64,000 nt of DNA from Geitlerinema sp. S16 (lineage in GTDB: Bacteria > Cyanobacteriota > Cyanobacteriia > Cyanobacteriales > Geitlerinemataceae): the NCBI GenBank assembly GCA_011390275.1, contig JAABST010000001.1, positions 1 to 64,000 on the forward strand, in the 5' to 3' direction. Made by a program: the position numbers and the translations under genes. Below the pieces are notes generated by a model. That model was not told the origin of the DNA. It ran no database searches and was given only the letters and a program-made list of their open reading frames with translations. Positions 47,045 through 57,056 of this stretch are shown one piece after another (the stretch's first letter is position 1; each line of letters starts with the position of its first letter).

Positions 47045-50000
47045 ATGAATAACGGGAAAGTCAGACTATATGAGTTATCAAAGGAGCTAAACGTCGACAA
47101 TAAGCAAATCTTGGCACACTGCGATCAACTTGAGATCGCCTATAAGAGCCACAGCAGTACGATCTCAGAGTCCGATGCCCATCGGATACGCAGCGCAGCC
47201 AAGAACAGCGCGATCGCTACGCCTCCAACTCGACCAAACCCCCCTAATTCATCTGCAAAACCCGAGCGGCCCAGCATGTCCCCGGAGCGTCCTAAAATCC
47301 GCAAGCAACAACAGATATTACAGGTTAAGAAAACGCCTAGTGCAGACGCTCCTAAGCGGCCTGAACTATCGAAACCTGTTCAGCCGAAGAGCCCTGACAC
47401 GCCGGTTGAAAAACCGAATGCGGCGGCTCCGGCTACGCCTCCTGTAACGCCACCGACGAAGCTCAGCGCCCCTGCGAAGCCGCCTGCGGTGCGTCCAGCC
47501 TCTCCCAAAGCAAAAGAGCCGACCAAGCCTGCTGCGAGCCAAGGTGGTGATGTTTCGATCCCACCTAGCAGCCCTCCGAAAGCTCCTGAGCCCGTCAAGT
47601 CAGCGCCGAAACCGCAGTTGGTTGGACCGCCTCAGCGTGCAGAGAAGCCTGCCGCACAGAAAACGCAGCTTTCGGCGGGTGTTGCGCCTCCGAAACTGAA
47701 GAAGAAAGGCGATACGAGCGACGAGCCTACTCCGGTTTCAGACAAGCCCAGCGCTCCAACTTCGCCTGCTTCAGCTCCGGCTCGCCGAGATCCCGTTCCG
47801 GATTTGAAGCGACCGCAACTTGTGCGTTTGAACTCGGCGAGTACGAAGTCCAAGGTTACAGACGACGACGATGACGATACCGATAGCGTCACGGCAACAT
47901 CGAAAGATGATGATGGCGAAACGTCCACAGATCTGACCCTTAATCGTCCGAAACCGCCTCGTAAGCCGAAAGCGAAAAAACGCAAGGGCGAAGTCGAGGA
48001 AGTCGAAGACAAAGTCGTCAAGGTCAATAAACCGAAACGGCGCGTACGACCGATCAATGACGATGATGATTTTGATGATGATGATCAGAACAACGAAGTT
48101 GTTGTTGAAGTCAGTAAGTCGATCGCGCGTCCGCCCAAGCAGGCTAAGCCCAAAGCTGAAGTTTCGCGCATCCCCGCATCACCAAAACGGAAGGGATCAT
48201 CACGTTCTAGCTCACGGAACAGTCGCCGCGATCGCCGCGATCGTGTTGCCAAAATTGAACGTCCAGAAGCGATCGAACTGATTCATGATTTGACCGTCCG
48301 CGAGTTAGCGAACGAACTGTGCGTCAGCGAAACCGAAATCGTCAAGAGCCTTTTCCTACAGGGAATCGCCGTTAACGTTACCCAAACGCTTGATATCCCC
48401 ACCGCGACGCAAGTTGCGGAAGAACTCGGGGTCGTTGTGCTGGTTTCGGAAGCGGAGTCGGAAGCAACGAAGTCCACCGAGATGATCGACGCGGCTGACC
48501 TTGGGAAGCTGCAACGACGTCCGCCGGTTGTGACCATCATGGGTCACGTTGACCACGGTAAGACGACGCTGCTGGATGCCATTCGTAAGACGAAGGTGGC
48601 TCAAGGTGAAGCGGGTGGGATCACCCAACACACCGGTGCGTATCACGTTGATGTCGAACATAACGGCGTCACTCAGCAAGTGGTCTTTCTCGATACACCG
48701 GGTCACGAAGCCTTTACGGCGATGCGGGCTCGGGGTGCGCGGGTGACGGATATCGCCGTCTTGGTCGTTGCGGCGGATGATGGCGTCCAGCCTCAGACGA
48801 TCGAGGCGATCGGTCACGCCCGTGCTGCCGGAGTTCCGCTGGTCGTTGCTATCAACAAGGTGGATAAAGAGGAAGCCCAGCCCGATCGCATCAAGCAAGA
48901 GCTGATGGAACATCAGCTCGTCGCGGAAGAGTGGGGTGGTGACACCATCATGGTTCCGCTCAGTGCGAAGACGGGTGAAAACCTCGATACGCTCTTGGAA
49001 ATGCTCGTTCTCGTTTCTGATGTCGAAGAACTGTCGGCCAACCCCGATCGTCCGGCGAAAGGAACGGTGATCGAAGCTCACCTTGATAAAGCACGCGGCC
49101 CGGTCGCAACGCTCCTCATCCAAAACGGAACACTGCGCGTGGGTGAATGCCTTGTCGCCGGTTCGGTCTTCGGGAAAGTGCGGGCGATGGTGGACGATCG
49201 TCGCAATCGGATTACCGATGCGTATCCGTCCTATGCGGTCGAAGTCCTCGGTATGAGTGACGTTCCGGCTGCCGGTGATGAGTTTGACGTGTTCCTGAGC
49301 GAGAAAGAAGCGCGATCGGTCGCCGACGATCGTTCGGTCAATCAACGTCAGTCACGCCTGCAACAGGCTATGGCATCGCGCCGTGTAACCCTGAGCAGTC
49401 TCTCTGCCCAGGCCAGCGAAGGCGAACTCAAGGAACTCAACCTCATCTTGAAAGCAGATGTTCAGGGTTCGCTTGAAGCCATTCTCGGATCGCTCGAACA
49501 GCTACCGAAAGACGAAGTGCAAGTGCGCGTTCTGCTCTCGGCGCCGGGAGAGATTACCGAAACCGATATCGATTTGGCCGCAGCGTCTAACGCGGTCATC
49601 GTCGGCTTCAGCACCACTCTTGCCACGGGAGCGCGTCAAGCTGCCGATCGTGAAGGGGTTGATATTCGCGAGTACAACGTTATCTATAAGTTGCTCGATG
49701 ATATCCAGGGTGCGATGGAAGGTCTACTCGAACCGGAACTGGTGGAAGAAGATCTCGGTCAAGCCGAAGTGCGGGCGGTCTTCCCGTCCGGTCGCGGTTC
49801 CGTCGCCGGTTGTTATGTTCTCAATGGTCAGTTAGTTCGTAACTGCAATATTCGCGTCATGCGCAAGGACAAGGTCGTGTTTAGCGGCATCTTGGATTCG
49901 CTGCGTCGGATGCGTGAGGACGTGAAGGAAGTCAATACGGGCTTCGAGTGTGGTGTGGGTTTGCCGAACTTCAATAGCTGGGAGGATGGCGATATTATCT

Positions 50001-50047
50001 CGGCCTTCCGAATGGTGACGAAGCGTCGGACGCTTGCATCTCGCTAG
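47045..50047 (+). CDS. infB: Translation initiation factor IF-2
   Basis: 1000 residues. The first 60 residues hold an IF2N-like helix domain ([23 protein letters not shown]). Residues about 60-400 are Pro/Ala/Lys-rich and then acidic linkers, long even for cyanobacteria. A second IF2N domain is near 410-460. The GTPase domain starts at about 495 with [16 protein letters not shown] and NKVDK. Domains II-IV follow, ending [20 protein letters not shown]-2 brings fMet-tRNA to the 30S subunit. A GAGG site precedes the ATG. A terminator follows, closing the rimP-nusA-rnpM-infB operon. Confidence 0.96.
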   Translation: MNNGKVRLYELSKELNVDNKQILAHCDQLEIAYKSHSSTISESDAHRIRSAAKNSAIATPPTRPNPPNSSAKPERPSMSPERPKIRKQQQILQVKKTPSADAPKRPELSKPVQPKSPDTPVEKPNAAAPATPPVTPPTKLSAPAKPPAVRPASPKAKEPTKPAASQGGDVSIPPSSPPKAPEPVKSAPKPQLVGPPQRAEKPAAQKTQLSAGVAPPKLKKKGDTSDEPTPVSDKPSAPTSPASAPARRDPVPDLKRPQLVRLNSASTKSKVTDDDDDDTDSVTATSKDDDGETSTDLTLNRPKPPRKPKAKKRKGEVEEVEDKVVKVNKPKRRVRPINDDDDFDDDDQNNEVVVEVSKSIARPPKQAKPKAEVSRIPASPKRKGSSRSSSRNSRRDRRDRVAKIERPEAIELIHDLTVRELANELCVSETEIVKSLFLQGIAVNVTQTLDIPTATQVAEELGVVVLVSEAESEATKSTEMIDAADLGKLQRRPPVVTIMGHVDHGKTTLLDAIRKTKVAQGEAGGITQHTGAYHVDVEHNGVTQQVVFLDTPGHEAFTAMRARGARVTDIAVLVVAADDGVQPQTIEAIGHARAAGVPLVVAINKVDKEEAQPDRIKQELMEHQLVAEEWGGDTIMVPLSAKTGENLDTLLEMLVLVSDVEELSANPDRPAKGTVIEAHLDKARGPVATLLIQNGTLRVGECLVAGSVFGKVRAMVDDRRNRITDAYPSYAVEVLGMSDVPAAGDEFDVFLSEKEARSVADDRSVNQRQSRLQQAMASRRVTLSSLSAQASEGELKELNLILKADVQGSLEAILGSLEQLPKDEVQVRVLLSAPGEITETDIDLAAASNAVIVGFSTTLATGARQAADREGVDIREYNVIYKLLDDIQGAMEGLLEPELVEEDLGQAEVRAVFPSGRGSVAGCYVLNGQLVRNCNIRVMRKDKVVFSGILDSLRRMREDVKEVNTGFECGVGLPNFNSWEDGDIISAFRMVTKRRTLASR

Positions 50048-50070
50048 ATTCGCGGTCTAAGACCAAGCAA

Positions 50071-50100
50071 GCAGGCGGCTCGATGGGGTCGCCTGTTTTG
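50071..50100 (+). terminator. Intrinsic terminator after infB
   Basis: CAGGCG pairs with CGCCTG across a 12-nt loop, followed by TTTTGT. Confidence 0.7.
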
Positions 50101-50230
50101 TCTGTTTAGTCTCTGCTTGGTTTTTGTGCAATTCATCTAGTACGGGTGCAATGGCACTAATGGCACGGTGGGCGGATGGCCATGACGCCCTTATCGATTG
50201 CGTGGCGATCTCTACTTTTTTCGATCTGAT

Positions 50231-51181
50231 ATGAACGACTTTTCCAGCTTCTCGACAATCCCAAGCGCTCCACCGGGGTTTAAATCGGGCTTTGTGGGCA
50301 TCATCGGGCGACCCAATGTTGGTAAATCGACGTTGATGAATGATCTGATCGGCCAAAAGATCGCGATTACATCGCCGGTGGCGCAAACGACGCGCAATCG
50401 CTTGCGGGGGATTTTAACCACCGATGTCGCGCAAATTATTTTTGTTGATACACCCGGAATTCATAAGCCGCACCACCAGTTGGGTAAAGTCCTGGTGCAG
50501 AACGCGCGGACGGCGATTAATTCGGTGGATGTGATTTTGTTTGTGGTGGACGGGGCAACGGAAGCCGGTGGCGGCGATCGCTTTATTGCCAATATGCTGA
50601 CCCATTCGCCGATTCCTGTGCTGCTGGGGTTGAATAAAATCGATTTGCAGCCCGCAGATCAGGCAGAAGAGATTGAAGATAGCTATCGGGATTTGGCGGC
50701 TACGGCCACTGGCGATCATACGTGGCCGCTGCTGAAATTTTCGGCGTTGACCGGCGAGGGTTTGGAGCCGTTGCAAAGCCTCATTGTCGATCGTCTCGAA
50801 GAGGGTCCCTATTACTATCCGCCGGATTTAGTGACTGATCAGCCGGAGCGGTTCATCATGGGCGAGCTAATTCGCGAGCAAATTTTGCGCTTGACGCGGG
50901 AAGAAGTGCCGCATTCGGTGGCGGTGGCGATCGAGCGGGTGGAAGAGACGCCGAAGCTGACGCGGATTCATGCATCGATCAATGTGGAGCGATCGTCGCA
51001 AAAGGGAATTTTGATCGGGAAAAGTGGCGCAATGCTGAAGGAAATCGGTTCAGCGGCTCGCACCCAGATCCAAAAATTAGTGAATGGCAAGATTTATCTG
51101 GAGCTGTTTGTACGAGTGCAACCACGTTGGCGACAGTCGCGCACACGGCTTGCAGAATTTGGCTATAGTCCAGACGAGTAA
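50231..51181 (+). CDS. era: GTPase Era
   Basis: 316 residues from ATG 50231; the longer TTG frame is not needed. G1 GRPNVGKS, the switch region with DTPGIHKPHHQLG, G4 NKID, and a C-terminal KH domain with the signature KGILIGKSGAMLKEIGSAARTQIQ. Era binds the 3' end of 16S rRNA and is needed for 30S maturation, in line with rimP and infB upstream. Length matches the family. Confidence 0.95.
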   Translation: MNDFSSFSTIPSAPPGFKSGFVGIIGRPNVGKSTLMNDLIGQKIAITSPVAQTTRNRLRGILTTDVAQIIFVDTPGIHKPHHQLGKVLVQNARTAINSVDVILFVVDGATEAGGGDRFIANMLTHSPIPVLLGLNKIDLQPADQAEEIEDSYRDLAATATGDHTWPLLKFSALTGEGLEPLQSLIVDRLEEGPYYYPPDLVTDQPERFIMGELIREQILRLTREEVPHSVAVAIERVEETPKLTRIHASINVERSSQKGILIGKSGAMLKEIGSAARTQIQKLVNGKIYLELFVRVQPRWRQSRTRLAEFGYSPDE

Positions 51182-51291
51182 AGGGTAGACGGTGCTGATG
51201 CGTTTCGTTACGAGCCGCACGGGACTGTGGGCGTATTGCCATGACGCCTCTACCGATGTATTCATGAGTTAACACGCTGTTGCTCCCCCCC

Positions 51292-52074
51292 ATGACCCTC
51301 GAAACCCTGCTCGCCTCCCCCTGGCTGGTCGCGATCGCCCTCAATTCCGCCCTTATCCTCCTCGCCTTTCTCCTCCCGAAAAAACTGCTTACCCCGGCGG
51401 GCTACCTTCACGCCCTGGTGTTGGGCATCCTTGTCTGGGGCTGTCTCGGCTGGCGGGGCTACACGATTGTTATGGTTTATTTCCTCGTCGGGTCGAGCGT
51501 GACCAAGATCGGTATGAAGCAAAAAGAAGCCGAGGGCATCGCCGAAAAGCGGGGCGGAATGCGGGGGCCGGAAAACGTTTGGGGGTCAGCGCTGACCGGG
51601 ACACTGTGCGCGATCGTCTTTGCGATCGCCGCCAATTCCACCGCACCGATCGCCAGCATCACCACCGCGATCGGCCAGCTTTGCCTCCTCGGCTACACCG
51701 CCAGTTTCGCCACCAAACTATCCGACACCACCGCCAGCGAAGTCGGCAAAGCCTACGGTCGCCGCACCTTTTTGATCACAACGCTGCAACCTGTACCGCG
51801 TGGAACCGAGGGAGCGGTGAGCCTGGAGGGGACGTTAGCCGGGGTGGTGGGGTCATTGGTGATTGCGGTGGTGGCCTATGGTGTGGGGGTGATCGATCTG
51901 TGGGGCGTGTTGTGGTGTGCGATCGCGGCGTTTGTGGCGACGAATGCGGAGAGTGTGATCGGGGCGACGGTGCAGGAGCAGTGGGAGTGGCTGACGAATG
52001 AGGTGGTGAACGGGATTAATACGGCGATTGGGGCGATCGTGGCGATCGCTCTGGGCTGGCTGATGGTGCGTTAA
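51292..52074 (+). CDS. DUF92/TIGR00297 membrane protein, VTE6-like phytyl-phosphate kinase
   Basis: 260 residues from ATG 51292, with seven or so hydrophobic helices. It contains GSSVTKIGMKQKEAEGIAEKRGGMRGPENVWGSA and SDTTASEVGKAYGRRTFLITT, the blocks typical of this family; the SxxTKxG and D-T-x-A-S-E motifs probably bind the phosphate donor. The plant member VTE6 phosphorylates phytyl phosphate to phytyl diphosphate for tocopherol and phylloquinone; cyanobacterial homologues are inferred to recycle phytol. That would link it with menE in this window. Gene order (era upstream) is not informative. Confidence 0.82.
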   Translation: MTLETLLASPWLVAIALNSALILLAFLLPKKLLTPAGYLHALVLGILVWGCLGWRGYTIVMVYFLVGSSVTKIGMKQKEAEGIAEKRGGMRGPENVWGSALTGTLCAIVFAIAANSTAPIASITTAIGQLCLLGYTASFATKLSDTTASEVGKAYGRRTFLITTLQPVPRGTEGAVSLEGTLAGVVGSLVIAVVAYGVGVIDLWGVLWCAIAAFVATNAESVIGATVQEQWEWLTNEVVNGINTAIGAIVAIALGWLMVR

Positions 52075-52184
52075 GGGCGTGAGGAGCGCGAGGGTACGGC
52101 GATCGCGACGCTGGAAACGTATAACCGAGCGGGGCTTAACGGTAAGCTGGAAAATAGTCTTTTTAACTCTCGTTCGATCAAAGC

Positions 52185-53420
52185 ATGGCTACCGTTAACG
52201 ACAATTATCTCAAGCTCAAAGCGGGCTACCTCTTTCCTGAAATCGCCCGTCGAGTAACGGCCTTCACCGAAGCCAATCCCGACGCGCCAGTGATCAAACT
52301 CGGTATCGGCGACGTGACTGAACCGCTGCCCCAAGCCTGCCGCGACGCGATGATCGCTGCCGTCAACGACATGGGCGATCGCGATTCGTTCAAAGGCTAC
52401 GGCCCCGAGCAGGGTTATCTCTGGCTGCGCGAGGCGATCGCCGCCAACGACTTTAAAGCACGCGGTTGCGACATCGACGCCTCGGAGATTTTCGTCTCTG
52501 ACGGCGCGAAATGCGACAGCGGCAACATTCTCGATATCTTCGGTCACGACAACACGATCGCCGTCACCGATCCGGTGTACCCAGTCTACGTCGATACCAA
52601 CGTCATGGCGGGCAACACCGGCGACGCCGACGACAGCGGCAAATACGGCGGTCTGACCTACATTCCGATTTCCGCCGACAACGACTTCATGGCAGCGATC
52701 CCCGACACGAAAGTCGATCTGATTTATCTCTGTTTCCCGAACAACCCCACCGGCGCGACGGCCACTAAGGAACAGCTTCAAGCCTGGGTTGATTACGCCC
52801 GCGCGAACGGGTCGATCATCTTTTTTGATGCAGCCTATGAAGCGTTTATCACCGATGACAGCATCCCTCATTCGATTTTCGAGATAGAAGGGGCGCGGGA
52901 CTGCGCGATCGAGTTTCGATCGTTCTCGAAAAATGCCGGTTTTACCGGAACGCGCTGCGCCTTCACCGTGGTTCCCAAAGGCTTGATGGGTAAGGCTGCG
53001 GACGGCTCGGATGTGGAACTCTGGAAACTGTGGAATCGTCGTCAGTGTACGAAATTTAACGGTGTGTCCTACGTGGTGCAGCGCGGTGCGGAGGCGGTGT
53101 ACTCCGAGGCGGGTCAGGCGCAGATCAAGGAGCTGATCGCGTTTTATCTGGAGAATGCGGCGATCGTGCGCGAGCAGCTCACGGCGGCGGGCATGGAGGT
53201 GTTCGGCGGGGTGAATGCGCCCTACGTGTGGGTGAAGGCTCCGGCGGGTCTGACGAGCTGGGATTTCTTCGATAAGCTGTTGCACAACTGCAATGTAGTC
53301 GGCACGCCCGGTTCGGGCTTTGGCGCAGCAGGTGAGGGCTATTTCCGCATTTCGGCGTTTAACAGTCGCGAGAATGTGGTGGAGGCGATGAAGCGGATTA
53401 CGGACAAGTTCTCGGTGTAG
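52185..53420 (+). CDS. dapL: LL-diaminopimelate aminotransferase
   Basis: 411 residues. It is a fold-type I PLP enzyme. The PLP lysine is K249 in [13 protein letters not shown]. The N-terminus [20 protein letters not shown] and the segment [14 protein letters not shown] are characteristic of DapL. It converts tetrahydrodipicolinate to LL-diaminopimelate in one step, the route used by cyanobacteria, chlamydiae and plants for lysine and peptidoglycan. The family member is clear, with full length and no odd features. A long minus-strand frame opposite it is a shadow. Confidence 0.96.
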   Translation: MATVNDNYLKLKAGYLFPEIARRVTAFTEANPDAPVIKLGIGDVTEPLPQACRDAMIAAVNDMGDRDSFKGYGPEQGYLWLREAIAANDFKARGCDIDASEIFVSDGAKCDSGNILDIFGHDNTIAVTDPVYPVYVDTNVMAGNTGDADDSGKYGGLTYIPISADNDFMAAIPDTKVDLIYLCFPNNPTGATATKEQLQAWVDYARANGSIIFFDAAYEAFITDDSIPHSIFEIEGARDCAIEFRSFSKNAGFTGTRCAFTVVPKGLMGKAADGSDVELWKLWNRRQCTKFNGVSYVVQRGAEAVYSEAGQAQIKELIAFYLENAAIVREQLTAAGMEVFGGVNAPYVWVKAPAGLTSWDFFDKLLHNCNVVGTPGSGFGAAGEGYFRISAFNSRENVVEAMKRITDKFSV

Positions 53421-53554
53421 GCGATCGCGATTAAATTTTGATGCAGAGCAGGCAAAGAATAAGTTGGGGCGATTAACGATTCGTCGCGCAGGCGTCTCGC
53501 CTGCTCTGGCGGGCAAATGCGCGATGGGGGTCATCACCCAATTATTCTTTGTTC

Positions 53555-53696
53555 TATAGCAAAAAACGATTTGGTTAGGACGTATCAAAAAAAACTGAAG
53601 AGCACTGAGCGGAGTCGTTGGCGTAGCCTTTGCGAAGCAAATAGTGCGGTTTTTAGCTTGAATGAGAGTGTCCTAATACAATCGGTTTCTGCTATA
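53555..53696 (+). mobile_element. MITE family 2, copy B, with nested palindromic insert
   Basis: 142 bp bounded by TATAGC...GCTATA, inverted relative to copy A (13219-13336). It matches copy A except for about 24 extra bases at 53617-53641 (TTGGCGTAGCCTTTGCGAAG...), a short interspersed motif type common in cyanobacteria. Between 53421 and 53554 there is a GCAGGCG-TCT-CGCCTGC hairpin at about 53491-53507 that may end the dapL transcript. Confidence 0.75.
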
Positions 53697-53741
53697 TATC
53701 CTTTCCGTGCTTGTCTTGTGAATTTCATAAGTCAAGCTTTT

Positions 53742-54233
53742 TTATTGTTCTTTTTTCTCTCGCTTATTGCAGCCAACATATTGAGGGGAGATCAGCTCTG
53801 ATGTCACTAAAAACTCTAAAACATCATGGACTTGATCTGGATTCAAGCCGATTTGTGTAAGTTTTGAAATTATCTCAGCGTGAGACCTTTTCGGATTGAT
53901 ACATTTTGATACAGGCTGAAAGTTTTCAATACCGTATTCTAATTTTTTATTGTCTATTTTAGCATTAAGCAAACTCCAGTATGTACGCTTTAAAATCGCG
54001 ACAATATTGACTTTAGATACCGGCTCATTTAATGTCTTTGCAAGCTGTTTCCAAAGCTTATAGGCAACATCACGAATATGCCCCTCAGTACAATCATGAG
54101 CAATTGCGATCACTCGATAGGATTGACGATCGATCACCCCAACTAAAATCTGAGATTGGAGGTGAGTGAGATGTCTACCCGTATCTTCATAGAGCAATTG
54201 ATCTGTGATTTGAATTAAGTCCTCGGAATTCAT
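53742..54233 (-). CDS. Small stand-alone protein with a vMAP-type N-terminal HTH domain
   Basis: 163 residues. Residues about 18-90 (LTHLQSQILVGVIDRQSYRVIAIAHDCTEGHIRDVAYKLWKQLAKTLNEPVSKVN) match the helix-turn-helix found at the N-terminus of many cyanobacterial NB-ARC/NACHT and vWA-MoxR associated proteins: L-T-x-L-Q-x-x-I-L-x-G, Y-x-x-I-A and L-W-x-x-L. Here no ATPase follows. The C-terminal 70 residues are helical and charged, with no known motif. It may be a DNA-binding or adaptor component of a larger system or a remnant. Lower GC than neighbours is consistent with transfer. The 3' side is next to a MITE. Confidence 0.7.
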   Translation of the reverse strand: MNSEDLIQITDQLLYEDTGRHLTHLQSQILVGVIDRQSYRVIAIAHDCTEGHIRDVAYKLWKQLAKTLNEPVSKVNIVAILKRTYWSLLNAKIDNKKLEYGIENFQPVSKCINPKRSHAEIISKLTQIGLNPDQVHDVLEFLVTSELISPQYVGCNKREKKEQ

Positions 54234-54547
54234 CGAGCAAATAGCAGGTAGATATCGTTACTGTTATCAGCTCCCACACTAGGAAATTACGCTTTCAATA
54301 TTAAAATTTCTTAAGTTGAGCGATCCGACCTTTTCCGACATTATGTTCAGCTAGCATGTTGGCGCTCTATTAAATCTCAGTAGCTTTTTTTTATTGTTTT
54401 GTTCGTCTGTAAGTTTTAGTATTGATTCTTCGATCGACAGTCCTTGAGATGAAACAAAATTCATTTAAAGCTAAAAAAGAATAGTCAGTTTCAAATGATT
54501 TTTCAAGCTGATGTAGAGCCGCTGACCCAGCAATCGTAAGGCAATCC
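54234..54547. other. A/T-rich divergent intergenic region
   Basis: About 315 bases, clearly richer in A/T than the flanks. It contains the promoters of the divergent HTH and RTX genes. No operator or terminator is clear. Confidence 0.4.
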
Positions 54548-56833
54548 ATGAACTTTTTTGATCTCTTAACATTCTCTGACTACGACTTTGCTTTCACGAC
54601 GAATAGTGACGATATCCTCCAATTTTCACAAGTGCCTGACGCACAAAAAGCAATTTTGAGTAATTCGATCGGCATTGACGCGATCGTCTTAGGGAGTGGT
54701 AACGATTTTGCGACTGATGATTCCGGTCAGCGTATTTATTTCGGCAATGCTGGATTTGATACGATCGACGGCGGCGCCGGTTCCGATACCATCTCGTCCG
54801 GTCGCGATGGCGATATTGTGACCGGCGGGGGAGATGGAGACTATTTATTTGGCAATAAAGGCGACGATCAGGTTGATGGTGGTGAGGGGGACGACTTTCT
54901 CTTTGGCGGTCAGGATAACGATGTGCTAATGGGAGGCGATGGTAACGATGCCCTCTTTGGTGATCTCGGTGACGATACGCTGAATGGCGGCACAGGAATC
55001 AACACATTGACGGGTGGTGCAGGTTCGGATCTCTTCTTGCTGGAATATTCCAGCGGTGGAAATCCACAGATCACCGATTTCGAGTTATCTCAAGATCGTC
55101 TTGGTGGGATTAATTTAGCTGCGAACGACCTTGATTTTCGCCTGGTCTCACTTTCGGGAACGACTCCCGCTGTGCAGGTTGCGCGTCAAGTGAATGGCTC
55201 GCTGGAGGTGCTGACCTTTGTGACCGGATCGGAAATCCAAGACGATCGCGCGGTCGGACAGGTTGCTGCTCGCTTTGTGACGATCGGAGATGTGGGTGAG
55301 ACCAACACCGGCGGTTCCACGGGCGAAACTAACACTGGCGGCTCTACGGGCGAGACCAACACCGGCGGCTCTACGGGTGAGACCAACACCGGTGGTTCCA
55401 CGGGCGAAACTAACACTGGCGGCTCTACGGGCGAGACCAACACCGGCGGCTCTACGGGTGGAACCAACACCGGCGGTTCCACGGGCGAAACTAACACCGG
55501 CGGCTCTACGGGCGAGATCAACACTGGCGGCTCTACGGGTGGAACCAATACCGGCGGTTCCACGGGCGAAACTAACACCGGCGGTTCTACGGGCGAGATC
55601 AACACTGGCGGCTCTACGGGTGGAACTAACACGGGTGGTTCTGGTAGTTCCGGCGGTGGATCGAGTGAAATCGCGGAAGATGCTTCGACCGGTTCGGACT
55701 TGGGCGATTTGACGAATGAATTGCGGCGGACGCGAATGGATAGCGTGGCGTCATTTGGTCTGGCGACCTATGCCTTTTCGATGGGCGATCGTGGTGTCGT
55801 CTCTATTGATTTGACGGGCTTATCTCAGGATGTGAATTTATTTCTTTTCCGCGATGTGAATGCCAATGGTGTTTGGGAGTCGGGTAGCGATACGCAGTTA
55901 ACGGGTTCGTTTAATGCGGGGACTGCGGCGGAAACGATCAGCAGTGTGCTCGATCCGGGGAGTTATCTGGTGTTAATTGGATCGGGTAGTGCGCGTCCAG
56001 ATGCCACGGATTACACCTTTAAGGCCAGTGCGATTAATGTGGATCGGGCGATCGCGGATCTGCCAAATAATTTTGATGTGAATTATTACCTGGTGACCAA
56101 TTTCGATGCGGTCGCAGATATATCCAGCCCAGCCCCCGAGGATCTGGCCGCGATCGCAGCGGTGCATTACGACACGATCGGCAAAAGCCAAGGCCGACGG
56201 ATTGCCCCCTCTGTCAGCAGTACATTTAATATCGATATTGATTACAGTTTCGATACGTCCGGTTTCTTTAATGCTCGCCGTCGTCAAATCATGGAAACGG
56301 CGGCCAACCTTTGGGAGTCGGTCATCTTTTCGGAGTTCGAGAATGTTGCCGCAGGCACGACGATCGCCCCCTTCAACCCCAACGTGAACGGCAGCCCGGA
56401 TATTACGCTATCGGGTGAGATTGATGATCTCCGCATTTTTGCGGCTCCATTTACCTTCTCGGGCAACACGGCGGGACAAATTGTCAAGGTGGTTTCACGG
56501 CCAGGAGCATCGTCGCAACCGATGTACACCACGATGTTGATCAACACGGGTAGCGATCCGCAGCTCTCAACGGTGCTTCACGAGATGGGTCACGCGTTGG
56601 GAATTAACGATGGATCGAATAATGGCGGCTTTTTTGGCGGGGATACGGCGCGATCGATTAACAACGGTAATCTCATCCCCGCCGCGAATGCGACTCACAT
56701 TTCGGAGTCGTTCCGCAGTGTAAATGGTGCGGCGGCGCTGATGACGCCTAGCGGTGCTGCGCCGCTGCCGACGGAGGTGGATCTGGCGATTTTGGCCGAT
56801 CGTGGCTATCGGGTTGCTGGGTTTAATGTCTAG
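54548..56833 (+). CDS. RTX-repeat, low-complexity-linker, metzincin-like metalloprotease
   Basis: 761 residues. Residues about 70-170 carry glycine/aspartate nonapeptides of RTX type (GGxGxDxLxGxxGDD), which fold by calcium binding. Residues 251-366 are 13 nine-residue repeats of the form ETNTGGSTG. Residues about 385-500 resemble a pre-peptidase C-terminal domain (FSMGDRGVVSIDLTGL...VNLFLFRDVNANG). The C-terminal part contains H678-E-M-G-H682-A-L-G-I-N-D, matching HExxHxxGxxD zinc peptidases. RTX proteins usually leave by type I secretion; no transporter gene is adjacent. No classical signal peptide. An own terminator follows at 56867. Confidence 0.85.
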   Translation: MNFFDLLTFSDYDFAFTTNSDDILQFSQVPDAQKAILSNSIGIDAIVLGSGNDFATDDSGQRIYFGNAGFDTIDGGAGSDTISSGRDGDIVTGGGDGDYLFGNKGDDQVDGGEGDDFLFGGQDNDVLMGGDGNDALFGDLGDDTLNGGTGINTLTGGAGSDLFLLEYSSGGNPQITDFELSQDRLGGINLAANDLDFRLVSLSGTTPAVQVARQVNGSLEVLTFVTGSEIQDDRAVGQVAARFVTIGDVGETNTGGSTGETNTGGSTGETNTGGSTGETNTGGSTGETNTGGSTGETNTGGSTGGTNTGGSTGETNTGGSTGEINTGGSTGGTNTGGSTGETNTGGSTGEINTGGSTGGTNTGGSGSSGGGSSEIAEDASTGSDLGDLTNELRRTRMDSVASFGLATYAFSMGDRGVVSIDLTGLSQDVNLFLFRDVNANGVWESGSDTQLTGSFNAGTAAETISSVLDPGSYLVLIGSGSARPDATDYTFKASAINVDRAIADLPNNFDVNYYLVTNFDAVADISSPAPEDLAAIAAVHYDTIGKSQGRRIAPSVSSTFNIDIDYSFDTSGFFNARRRQIMETAANLWESVIFSEFENVAAGTTIAPFNPNVNGSPDITLSGEIDDLRIFAAPFTFSGNTAGQIVKVVSRPGASSQPMYTTMLINTGSDPQLSTVLHEMGHALGINDGSNNGGFFGGDTARSINNGNLIPAANATHISESFRSVNGAAALMTPSGAAPLPTEVDLAILADRGYRVAGFNV
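55298..55645 (+). repeat. Tandem repeat, about 13 units of 27 bp, in coding sequence
   Basis: Each unit encodes ETNTGGSTG or the variants GTNT/EINT. The last unit is shortened. The same three unit types recur in the order E-T, E-I, G-T twice, so higher-order duplication is visible. The frame is kept throughout. Confidence 0.95.
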
Positions 56834-56866
56834 CTAACGTTACGGCGATCGTTTCTTGTCATGTTT

Positions 56867-56900
56867 GGAGGGCGCTTTTAGGGAGCGTCCTCTTTTTTTT
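56867..56900 (+). terminator. Intrinsic terminator of the RTX protease gene
   Basis: GGAGGGCGCT pairs with AGCGTCCTC (one G-U pair), followed by T8. Confidence 0.75.
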
Positions 56901-57056
56901 GTTGTGCGATCGGTGTCATTCATCGATCCCTGTTTGGTTTCTGATGGGTTGTGTCCTTTCTGTCCTGTCGATTCCGTCCAGATTGAGCTTCGGAGACCTT
57001 CGCGAGCCGGTTAAAATTCTGGCAAGCACGCGATTCAACCACGATCGGCATCATCA

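Noticed and set aside
48356..49345. 329-codon minus-strand frame opposite infB
   Set aside because: Antisense to the conserved IF-2 GTPase domain, with no motif.
52071..53588. 505-codon open frame on the minus strand opposite dapL
   Set aside because: No recognisable motif, low-complexity Arg/His/Val-rich product, fully overlapped by a clear dapL gene. It is a codon-bias shadow.
55298..55645. Regular repeats that could be taken for a CRISPR array
   Set aside because: Units are contiguous, without spacers, and are translated in frame as ETNTGGSTG repeats.
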